This document shows, in pieces, positions 25,151 through 34,851 of a DNA stretch of 64,000 nucleotides. The stretch is from Ramazzottius varieornatus (taxonomy: Eukaryota > Tardigrada > Eutardigrada > Parachela > Ramazzottiidae), in the NCBI GenBank assembly GCA_001949185.1, contig BDGG01000004.1, positions 4,035,549 to 4,099,548 of the forward strand. Direction: 5' to 3'. The stretch's first letter is position 1. Every line of letters begins with the position of its first letter. The notes under the pieces were generated by a model that was not told the origin of the DNA, did no database searches, and saw only the letters and a program-made list of their open reading frames with translations. The position numbers and the translations under genes were made by a program.

Positions 25151-28018
25151 ATGTACCCGCCAGAAACGGCAGTGGCTCCACCTACAACAGGAGGTTCACC
25201 GGCCGCCTCTTCGCAGATCCAGGAGGTCTTCCACACCCAGCATCGGTCTGCCTACCAGAACAACGTTCAGAACCAGTCCATGCAAAGCTTTGATCACACT
25301 TCTTTACACCCCGGGTCGAATAAGAATCACAACGGCACTCCAAACGTTAGCTTCACGCATTCCTCAAGTTACCCAGTCATCACGCGCACTTCCGGTAACT
25401 TCGATTCCTCACAATATAACGGTGGACATGGACAGCCGCTCCCGCCTTTGGCTCACTTCAATGAATACATCGCGAAGACTCAGATGACCGCGGGTACGTT
25501 TCCAGTATCTTTTCAAGAAACCAGGAGTGGAACATACTTTGGAATAACTTGAATTAACTTGGGGCGCCGGCAAACAATTTGAGCAAGATCGTTTCCCAAG
25601 TCGCGCACAGCAAAGCCAAATCAACCACGATACGCGTCACTTGAAATTACGATCATTTTTAACCTCATTTGCCGGCTTCTCAGTTAGTATGAGCGAGGTC
25701 GACGAAATTACGTCGAGCGATATTAGCTTCTCTGAACTGAGCTTTCATTTTCTTTGCAGCTCTGAATCGGAACCCATATGGTATAGCGGCGTCGGAAGGG
25801 CACGGCGCAGAATTGCCTACCAAGCGTATATGTGCCTGGAACCCAGCAGATGTCGCGTCGTTTTTCCGTGCTGTTGCGCGCGACAACGGTCAAGACCCTT
25901 CGCGCTTGAACGTGGGTAAGCTGTACGGTTTGGATGGACCAGCCCTTCTTCGGCTAGATGAGATCGACTTTCTGGAACGAGACCCAATGAACGGCGCACA
26001 GTGGTATAGGGCCCTGCGCAAATTTGTCGACCGCCGTAAGTCCTTGCCTCTCTTCTTCCACTCTTACGTTGTTCTGATCTCAGAAAAAAGAATTTGTAAA
26101 TCAAGTTTGCATACTACATTGTTGGTGGTTATTTTCTCTGCAGCTCAAGTGGGTATGTTCACACCGAAGATGGAGCCAGGAGAAACATCGCCATACGTAA
26201 CTGATCCTCATGCCCCATTCCTCACATCACAACAATCAAGTGGTACGAAGGCTGTTTTCGGTAAATCTTTTGAGTCTTTCACTCGAAAACAGTTTTAATT
26301 TGGTTAAAAATTTAAACCGTCTGGAAAATTGGGAGTTTGACAAGCAAGCGACAGGGTCGGTTTTTCAAGTGGCGCACATTTCAGCCGTATTGGCCGACAG
26401 CGTGCGCCACTTGGCAAAGACAATCTTGGCCTCAGTATCTATATCTACATCTATATCGGGTTTGGTTTTTCTCGCCACTTCAGAGTCTCACAAGTTGCTA
26501 AATGCTTTGCTATGACTGAACATGTCTCTTTCTGTCAGCAGGCCCCTTCCACGACGACTACTCGGAATACATCCAAGAGTCCTTCACGAAGGACGAGTTT
26601 GACGACATTGATATAGCAGACTCGAGCGTCGTGTACGGAAATGGTCCTCAACAGCTTCACTACGCACCTTCTCATACTAGTCAGACGTTCAACGGAAACA
26701 CCGTAGTTTTCCAGAACTTCTCACCCATGAGCCTCTGTGGAACCAGCATGACTAGTGACGGAACGGAGACAGTCAAAACAGGTATGAGTCTTCCTTTTGT
26801 TAATACTATACATTACTAGATTTGGTGCTTTATCGCTGTGGCTGATTTTTTCGGGGTTGTAGATCTAGATTCCGACATGGAGAGTAGCCGAAGCTGCACT
26901 CGATCGTCTTACACGGACAACATGAGCGGACAAAGCCTGTCAAGCTACAACTTTGAAAGTGTCTCTCCTCGCTGGTCTTCTTCCAGCCCTGAAAGCTCCT
27001 CCTCCAAACGGCAGTTCAAGCCGAGTCCCAAATCCGAAAAGCTAAAGAAGTCGAGCAGCAAACACGGTAGGTTGCTTTCAATTTTTTGATCGAAAGTCCA
27101 ACCCGGAAATCCTTGGAAGTTCATCGATGTTTCTGCTGCAGGAACCAGAGGCAACCACTTGTGGGAGTTTGTCGTTAAGCTCCTGAAGAACCCTGTCCAG
27201 GACGGAAAGCAAATCATCAAATGGGAGAACAAAGCAGAAGGTGTTTTCCGGTTCGTGGAGTCGGAGAAGGTCGCCAAGCTGTGGGGCCAACAGAAGGCCA
27301 ATCCCCGAATGACGTACGAGAAACTGAGCCGTGCTATGAGGTAAGACCCAGTTTGCGCAGTATCTTTTATTCGTAACTCACGAAGGAAAATAGCAGTGCT
27401 CTCTTACAAAATTACCCTTCTGTAAACTGACGATACCGTCCTGGTTTTGCATGTTCTTTCTGAACTTGAATGGGATCTTGCTTCTCTTAACTTCGTGCGA
27501 CTATGGAATGCTGCCTGTTTGCTTTTTGCACGATGCATGACTTCTTCTAACGAAAGCGTTCTCTTTCCTTCAGGACGTATTATGGTAGCAAGATCCTGGA
27601 ACCGGTTGCCAAAAACGGGAGATATCCCAAGAAGCTTGTATATAAATTCGGGTCGAAAGTAAACTGGGCCTGAACCCTCTCCTTGTTGATCTTTTCTTGT
27701 TCCTTCTGATACCCTGTCTTATTACTCTGATACATTTTCTTGCTCTCCCTTCGCTTGCATGGACTTCAGTCCTCCAGACGTTTTCGCTGTTGCGCTCTTC
27801 TCGTGTCCGTTATCTCCGTACTGTTGTTTCGTCAGGATGGATCTTGCCAAAGCTGAACATGATATAAAACATCCCGGTGTCGTACAATATCTTCATTTGT
27901 TTCTTTCCTTCTGCGCAGATACTATTACAAGAGCAGGATTCTTCTTCCAGTCATCGGCAGACGTCTGGTGTACCAGTTCGGACCAAAAGCCTCGGGTTGG
28001 CGCTCTTCGACCTGCTAG
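25151..28018 (+). CDS. ETS transcription factor, ESE/ELF3-EHF type, with alternative last exons
   Basis: Common coding exons: 25151-25493, 25760-26035, 26144-26242, 26542-26781, 26863-27066 and 27142-27340. The last exon is either 27574-27673 or 27919-28018, and each choice gives 486 residues. Exon 2 encodes a SAM/pointed domain (about residues 135-206: WNPADVASFFR, LYGLDGPALLRLDEIDFLER). A Ser-rich linker with a basic patch (KSEKLKKSSSKHG) precedes the ETS domain from about residue 390: NHLWEFVVKLLKNP, IIKWENKAEGVFRFVES, MTYEKLSRAMR. MTYEKLSRAMR is characteristic of the ESE group (ELF3, ELF5, EHF). The distal last exon gives the usual ESE ending YYYKSRILLPVIGRRLVYQF; the proximal one gives a variant with a longer wing. 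ETS factors bind GGAA sites. Introns 1 and 3 hold GTGGCGCA palindromes. Confidence 0.92.
25566..25676. repeat. GTGGCGCA palindromic element, copy 3 (ETS intron 1)
   Basis: A copy with both outer ends preserved: GCCGGCAAACAATTTGAGC at the left and ATTTGCCGGC at the right, with inner cores CCCAAGTCGCGCA and CGCGTCACTTG. It is 111 bp long, close to symmetrical. Confidence 0.8.
26330..26432. repeat. GTGGCGCA palindromic element, copy 4 (ETS intron 3)
   Basis: The core is TCAAGTGGCGCACATTTCAG at 26365-26384, with GTGCGCCACTTGG at 26402-26414. The loop between them contains GCCGTATTGGC. Confidence 0.75.
27574..27673 (+). CDS. ETS alternative last exon A (variant half-domain)
   Basis: It follows CTCTTTCCTTCAG and completes the Arg codon AG|G. 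It encodes TYYGSKILEPVAKNGRY then PKKLVYKFGSKVNWA and a stop. Compared with the canonical ESE ending, the residue just after the recognition-helix Arg is Thr instead of Tyr, and the wing is longer by about four residues (AKNGRYP). A GTAAAC that could act as a donor lies just before the stop. Confidence 0.75.
27919..28018 (+). CDS. ETS alternative last exon B (canonical ESE half-domain)
   Basis: It follows CTTTCCTTCTGCGCAG and completes the Arg codon AG|A. It encodes YYYKSRILLPVIGRRLVYQF, then GPKASGWRSSTC and a stop. The length is 100 nt, identical to exon A. This is the form expected from ELF3/EHF relatives. Confidence 0.8.
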
Positions 28019-29177
28019 TGAGCTAGTGCTAACTTCCTGGTATGTTATGGCTGGTTGTCGGGTTCCCGTGCGTTACCGGATGGTACGAGCCATTTAGAGA
28101 GTTCTTTGATTAAATTGGTTAAGTTCCCCGCCTCTATATAGTTTAGGATGTTAGTCATGTTATCTTTCCGTTCCATTGGAGTTCCTTCTAAAGTTCCCCG
28201 AAGTTTGCAAACTTATGCTCGCTTCTTTGTTGTTTGTTTTCTCCGCGGCATCATATTCAAGTTTCTTGTTATGTTTCGTGGTGGATAGGTCTTCTTGTTA
28301 CTCTTTCTTGTTTCATACATGGTGGAAAATAGTCGTTTTTAGAATCAACGCCCAGCGAGAATGACTGGAGTTTTGTGTTTCGTCTTACCATTTAAACTTG
28401 TGGTCTCTGGCCGGTACAAGAACAAATTAAAGCCTGATGGTTGTCTGGCTTGACAGTTTCCCGAAGGTCTTTCTGAATTACTCGTACGCAAAGCCGATAG
28501 CGCCGAGACTGGCAACAAAAACTAAAGCGTGAATATTCAACTTTCGATGGATGCGTAGTTTCTGGATCACCGTACAGGTGGAATGGTTCCTCATTGAAAT
28601 CTTGTTTGCTGTACGTAGTATCGCTATCAGCTTTGATGTATTTGCCCTGACGGCTTTACGACATAGCGTTGGCTGGACTTTAGCCCCACTCGAACCACTC
28701 TGAGCAGGGCGAAGGTTCCCGAAGTTCGACAGAGACGCACAGTCACTTGCAGTTGGACGGAACTATGAGAAATGTCCGGCGGTGCAGGACGAGCACATCG
28801 AGCCCAGGCCCATGAACTGAGCGAGCTGGAGAGCTGAGCATTGTACTACAGTTTTCTTCCATCTTTCCCGTTTAGAAAAATGAGTCTGCTGTTATCAGAG
28901 AGTGACGCATGTTTTATCGCAATTAAGGACGGACATTTGTTTGGAGTTGACGCTTAAGGTAAACAGTGAGTGGGTTTATCACACCTGCGAACGGGTCTGA
29001 TAAGGAATTCCGTATGTATTGTATCGCGAAACGAGAGCCACCGTCGGCACGTTGTTTCGGTTCAGCATTCCAACAACGTCGCTTGCCACTAGAACGTAGA
29101 TCACAGTACTTCGCCAGAAAACAAAATACTTCACGGGACAGGATTACTGGAATAACCGACGACCCAATCAACTCATC
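28019..29177. other. ETS 3' UTR and intergenic region
   Basis: T-rich near the start, with short open frames only. It includes the promoter and 5' UTR of the first tetraspanin. No repeat or RNA gene recognised. Confidence 0.5.
28426..28431 (+). terminator. Possible poly(A) signal of the ETS gene
   Basis: ATTAAA, about 410 nt after the stop of the distal last exon. No canonical AATAAA was found between exon A and exon B. Confidence 0.3.
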
Positions 29178-30358
29178 ATGGCCTTAGAGAAGAACCGGTA
29201 TTACGTGGTCTCGAAGTTCATTCTGTTCTTCGTAACGATCCTATATTTCGTGAGTATAAATACATCTTTTTCGCTGCTCTCTGGCTTCCCGTTTGACTCT
29301 CGAGAAAAAAACTCACATTTCTCCTTACAGATGTTCGGGGTTGTTCTCTTCGGATTATCCGTGTGGATTCTTGCCGATCCCAACCAAGGAAAATACGTAC
29401 GACGTCTGAGACTTCGAGATGTACAAGCAGGAGCTGGAATAATTCTAACGTCCTCCATCCTGCTAGTTATCACCTCTTTTGTTGGATGCGCGGCTCTCAA
29501 TGGTAGCAAAAAACCCAAAACGATGACTGCGGTAAGTGTTTATCGTTGTGCAGTCTCGGGTTGTCAAGAGTAGTCCACGAAGTGATCTGCTCCAGGAACC
29601 CAATTCACAACCGGAAGTCTGTCACATAGGCGGCGCCACTTTCGGCCTGGCTCGCTTCGTTTTACATGTAACATTCGCGGCTAATATATGGGATCACTAT
29701 TTCTAGTACTTCGCTCTACAAATTATCACCCTTATCCTTCTGTTCTCTGGATCCATATTCATGCTGGCGCGAACCAAAAGCTACCAGAGCGCTATCGACT
29801 GGGAGATCGAGCGTGCTGTGCTGGAATACGACAACCGAGGACCCAACAGAGGAGAAGCTGAAGAGTTTCTTGACGTTCTCCAGACACATGTAAGGTTTAC
29901 CAGGACGTTTTCATCGTCCCTTAGGTATCTTTTTTCGTAGTACTTAAATGCGATATCATCGCAAATTTCGCGTTACAGCTGATGTGTTGTGGTGGAGAGT
30001 CTCCTAATGACTACCGCATCCGCGGGATCCCAGAGTCTTGCCGACGTCCTTGGCTATCAGGAACCAGTCAGATGTGGGGCTGCAAGGAAGTCACCAAACG
30101 ATGGATCAAGTACAACACCGATGCCACGGCGGGAGTCGGTCTGTTCGTCTGTTCTATGCTGGTAAGAATGCGCAAGTCCGTGGTACACTAGATTTCCCAT
30201 AGTTTCGATGATTGACCGGCATAACCCTTCATCTTTGATGCGCTAACGTTAACGGGACCCTATTGACATAGATTTTCGGGGCGATATCCAGCTGGACAAT
30301 CCGAAGACATTACATCGACTACAACGAAATCGACAGAACTCGTGGCCGACCAGTATGA
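29178..30358 (+). CDS. TSPAN: Tetraspanin 1 of the convergent pair
   Basis: Five exons: 29178-29249, 29331-29531, 29707-29889, 29979-30161 and 30272-30358, for 241 residues. Four hydrophobic segments are seen: FILFFVTILYFMFGVVLFGL, IILTSSILLVITSFVGCAAL, ALQIITLILLFSGSIFML, and VGLFVCSMLIFGAISSW. The large extracellular loop carries the CCG motif (LMCCGGESPNDY) with two further cysteines, ESC and WGC, the minimum for the two loop disulfides. Tetraspanins organise partner proteins in the plasma membrane and endosomes. The fourth membrane segment is short, and the tail is Arg-rich (DRTRGRPV). It is convergent with a second tetraspanin 630 bp away, but the two are not close copies. Confidence 0.9.
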
Positions 30359-30595
30359 AAGAGCTTTCTGGAATATTCATAAGGGAGATCTTCGACGCCT
30401 TGTTACCTTCATAGTGAGCTATGCCTTGTTCTGCACCATATCCACTGTCCAACACCTAATGGCATCTCTTTTGTTGCACAAAATCTACCCTGATGCTGTT
30501 ACATTTTCTCCCCAGTCAAATATCTTCTGCGCAGCATAATGGTTGACACGAATTATGGGTTATCGATTATTGCAAGTATAAGTGCTATCACAAGA

Positions 30596-30601
30596 AATAA
30601 A
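30596..30601 (+). terminator. Poly(A) signal of tetraspanin 1
   Basis: AATAAA, 238 nt after the stop. Confidence 0.45.
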
Positions 30602-30988
30602 GCAGCTCGTGAGGGCTCTTACAACAGTTCGTTCCGCACGAGTCACGACGTGCCACTCGCACGAAAAACCGTAGATGTTTTCGATGGACAAAGATAGGGA
30701 ACTTCTTGACAGACTAAGCTAGAGCTGTAATTTTTTCACTCGGGCAAATTTCTGGACAAAGCGTCTGCCAAACAACTCTGAAAAATACGAGAGCCTTTCT
30801 AAATGAAAAGAGAAACAACAAAGGCCGGACACGCCTACAGTCAACAACAAGACCGATTACAAAAACTATAACACAGGAAAGAGGATCCCCGTACGACACA
30901 CCCTGTTTCTGACAGGTCGCGTGTGGGAAGCTTGGTCAAATTAGTATACCGAACAAGATTCATCGAATTAGAGATTTCCTTTCGTATA

Positions 30989-32427
30989 TCAAAGGTTGGT
31001 TTCTACATAAGGACGTGCGGCCGGTTGGAGAATTATGGGCTTTGGTGGTCTTGGTGGAGGAACATCCACAATCTCAACGAACTCGGGTTCTTCTACAACA
31101 ATCAGTTTGTCTCGTTTTTCCTGCCTCCAGGTGCTTCCAGAACAAAACAGGACCATAGAAGAGACCAAACCAAAGAGCTGCAATGATAAAAGGCACGATG
31201 TTCAGAACTGGGTCAGCGAACCGGAAGTGGGGGTTCTCCGTTAGAGGAAAGTGGGGCCAGAGTTACCTGGACGAAGGCCAAGATCACGGCCGCAATCGCG
31301 AAAATGTACATGTTCCTCGTAGCGTAGTCTCGAATAGCCTGGAAGCATCCCCGAGGATATGCCTTCGCATTGAGGAACCGGGGTCGACCATCGGGACCCA
31401 TAAGTTCTTGGTAGTCCAGGCCACATCTCTGGGTACTACGATGTTCAGGGATGCAGCACGAATCCGGCGTGATGGGAAGTTCATTCCAAGCTGGGATGAA
31501 ATGCCAGTCTGTCGGGCTGTCAACTCCTGCAGAAAGCAATGACACCATGTAACACCGATGACAAACCGAACAAGGAACCAAAAATATGCGTACTCGTACC
31601 GCAACATTGAAAGTTAGTTTGGATACTGTCCCAAACGGCCGATTGTGTGGAATGAGGCAAATAGCTGATCTTCATGGACAGCTTCAAATCGTACCGTACA
31701 TTGTCCGTGATCTACGAGGCAAAACAAACTATTATGCAAATACGTCCACACGTAAACAGATCAGGGTTAGGCATGAATATATGTTAGGCTGATAGCGACG
31801 CCGCATGAATCACGGAGAACGTGCCGTGATTACCATGATCATTCTCAACTTACCGTATCTCTGAATATCAAAAAATACATTCCTAAGCCAAACTCTGCCA
31901 GGAACAGCGCCAGAACAACGATGAAGTACTGCAAACAGAAAAGAACTCTTAAATATTCTGTTACGTCGCACACATAGAAAGTAATGCATAATAGGAAGAT
32001 GGGCAAGTGATCGTCTTCCCAAGTGGCGAACACCGTCGGCCAATATCACTGCGAAGGTGCGCCACTTGAGATCGCGTTCTGGTTCAATTTAATGACCAGT
32101 TCCCAGCTAATATTGTGCCATACAGGAAACATATATTGATTCCGCTACATTTTTCAGCCAAATATCTTCTCTCACCGTCAAGAGAAGACATCGATTATGG
32201 GCTACCGATCCGAAACATCCCATAATACAGACTAATATTCCGACACATGCTGCAGCAATTATGAAGGATGTGGCGTTCAAGAAAGCAGTTTGGTTTAAGC
32301 GAGTAACTCCCGTATCCTTGATATGGAGCCATATTCCGAGTCCCAGTGCCGCACAACTGGCTAATCCCACCAAGATGTTCAACACGATGAAGGCTATTCG
32401 GATACACTGGACACCACCGCGTAACAT
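30989..32427 (-). CDS. TSPAN: Tetraspanin 2 of the convergent pair
   Basis: Five minus-strand exons: 32176-32427, 31854-31928, 31600-31711, 31267-31526 and 30989-31177, for 295 residues. Membrane segments: IAFIVLNILVGLASCAALGL, FIIAAACVGILVCIMGCFG, YFIVVLALFLAEFGLGMYFL and MYIFAIAAVILAFVQLFGLV. The large loop contains FQCCG, then SCC, RCG and GC, giving at least six cysteines. The cytoplasmic tail is long and has a proline-rich stretch (VPPPRPPKPIILQP) that could bind SH3 or WW partners. The start is the ATG of MLRGGVQCIRIAF. Intron 1 holds a GTGGCGCA palindrome. Confidence 0.92.
31995..32092. repeat. GTGGCGCA palindromic element, copy 5 (tetraspanin 2 intron 1)
   Basis: Left core CCCAAGTGGCGAAC at 32018-32031 and right core GTGCGCCACTTGAG at 32057-32070. 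Between them lies GTCGGCCAATATCACTGCG. Confidence 0.75.
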
Positions 32428-34851
32428 GGTGGTCCTGTAAAGCCAAGGGGATACGCAGGCGCAACAAAATTATCCCGTATCCATTTCATCCATTTGGCAC
32501 GATACAACATGGAGAGCTTCTATGCTGGTAGACCGTAGACACGATGTGGAATTAATCGAATGATGGTTCGAGTATTCCATGAATATCCTCTCGCCTGATC
32601 ATGTATACAGCATGTTGCTTTGATAGTCGAAACAATGATTGTTATCCGAAACTGAGATAGTAGCCAAACAGAAAACACAGAACCTCGAAAGAATTGTAAG
32701 AGCTTCCTCGATGATGTCAGCAAGTCATGGACATGATTAGCATAAGGAGGTCGCAAAAAATGTCTCCTAGTATCGGTTACAGCAACAATCTTGGGGGGAG
32801 ACGTCTGATAAATTCGATCAAGCCATTTGTCAACAAGTCGCTCGGGTTTAAAATACGCTATGGAGATCTATTGTGATGGAAGAGCATGACTAGCGTATAC
32901 AGAGTGCGTACATGCAGTGAGTGACTTGGCGCACATGCTGCCACATGCAAGACCGTTGTATGTACGAGGTAAACGTCACAATTCGGACGTAGTGATTTTC
33001 CCGTCACAATTCGGGCTGTCTAGAATTTCGTACCTCGTGGCCCGATCCGTTTGTTTTCATGCTATCTTGTGGAGAAAGATCTTCCCTATCTAGCCAAACA
33101 GATTTGAGCACACACACAGCCTAGACCTTGAAGATACAATGCTCGGAAGAAAGGAGAGTTGCTGTAATGCTAAAAAGCCTGGAAAAAACTCAACAGCGAG
33201 GCCGAGAGAGGCGCTGTTGTTGCTTTTCGCGATAGCTGTAATCTACGTCATAGAGTCGGTTTCAATTATTTTGAGAATCCCATAAGTAAAGTAAGCCGTA
33301 GGATGTTTGCTATGACGTACTTCCGCCAGTGAGCAATGGTAGAGCACTGACGCAATACCCCATTGTTGAAAGCGACATGTGCTGCCACCCCATACCGCAC
33401 ATCGCCCGAATTGTGACGGGAAAATCACTACGCCCGAATTGTGACGTTCACCTCGTACCTCCAATGAACCATTGCGCTTACATCTTCGATAAATCAATGG
33501 TGGTCGACGAAGCGTAAAAATACCGGCAATTAGGCTGAAAGAATCTTGTAACTGTAAGTTGGAAATCTACAAACTGCAAAACTAAAAAATGATTTATTGT
33601 GGGCAATCAAGGACTCAAAAGGAATAAATGCGGACATGAGGAACCCATTCCTACTCAACCTTCCTTTTTTGCATTTAAGCTGTAAGAACTACGAATTCAG
33701 TGAAAATTTAATCGCATGTACGACACTTGTACACCTGCACCCGTGCAGCCCAGTATATTTCTGAAAGCCGGTTTTTCAGGAGCGGTAAGCCGTCTGGCCC
33801 TGCTCCGTCCGGTGTGCCCATATACTTGCATGCACCATAAGGAAAAAGGTCGACGACTTGTGAAGCTGCATTATTGATCGGACAGAGCATTATCAATTTA
33901 TGGATGGTCTTGACCGAGTGAGAAATACCCGCTTCTCAACATCTTATCATCACACTCAAACGATGTTTTATGTGGTGCAGCTCATACCAATCAATAAGCC
34001 AACTCAAGCGAAGAGCCGTATTCAAGATGGGCGAAGTGCTGTAGGCTGGAGGAAGGATGATCGACGGAGCAACAGCAAGTCCGTAGGGTCCCTGAGGCTC
34101 CACTGGGTACGAGGCGCGGCCCAAATATTTTGGAACTAGAGTACCTCTGCTAGAGGGGTAGTGATATTCGAGGAGGAAATTCAACGAGGTGCTTGTTGAC
34201 CAAGGGGAAAGGGACACGTGCAGACAAGTTGGGGGCAACTGCTTGACCACACTGCAAAACACAAGTCGAGGTATCGCACAGTAAACGATCGCGACAGAAA
34301 GGAAGAAACAAGAGATGGTCTGTGATGATACGCCAAGTTTGTCAACTAAGATGAAAGAGGAAAAAAACACCATTCGTTTCGAAGAGACAAAGATTGAAAG
34401 GGATAACAATCCGGAACATTTGGGCGTATACAGCCGGCGAAAACACCTAAGTTTGGTTATACATAGCTCGACCTCAGTGTTTTTTAAGAGGCTAATTCTC
34501 TAGACCGTATCACACGTTCCGGTGTACTTTTATGAGCTTCTTCGGCTTTCGTTGTCATTGCTATAATGGTGCCAATTTTCTGACACTGACAGACCAGCGA
34601 CCACCAAATTAGTCTTCAGCTGGACGACGTGAAACGTCTCGACCATCGCCAACGTGGCCGAGTAGGGTCGGTAGGCACTCCAGTTACCTTTGTTGGGTGA
34701 GAAGAGAGTCTCAACTAACTTACAGAGTAGATTAGCTTACGACGGTCTATGTCACAAAAGTGTTTTAAGCACCCGACTTAAGGCTGCTGGACAAACATCG
34801 TTGAGAGTGATTATTTTTAGCAATGTCGGCACATTGTAGACAAATCGGTTG
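32428..34851. other. Intergenic region between tetraspanin 2 and ALKBH8
   Basis: It contains the long inverted repeat at 32962-33458 and, on the minus strand, possible exons of an unknown gene. The reading frames at 33708-33896 and 33936-34374 have plausible composition; the second opens with a hydrophobic, signal-like stretch. No family was recognised. The rest shows nothing. Confidence 0.4.
32962..33458. mobile_element. Foldback/MITE-like element with 55-bp inverted arms
   Basis: The arms are 32962-33016 and 33404-33458. They are inverted copies differing at only two positions by eye. Each arm starts GTACGAGGT and itself contains CGTCACAATTCGG twice. The 387-bp centre has no open frame of note. 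No transposase lies within. Confidence 0.75.

Noticed and set aside
29600-29660. GCGGCGCCACTTT in tetraspanin 1 intron 2 as another palindrome copy
   Set aside because: Only one half-core is present, with no inverted partner.
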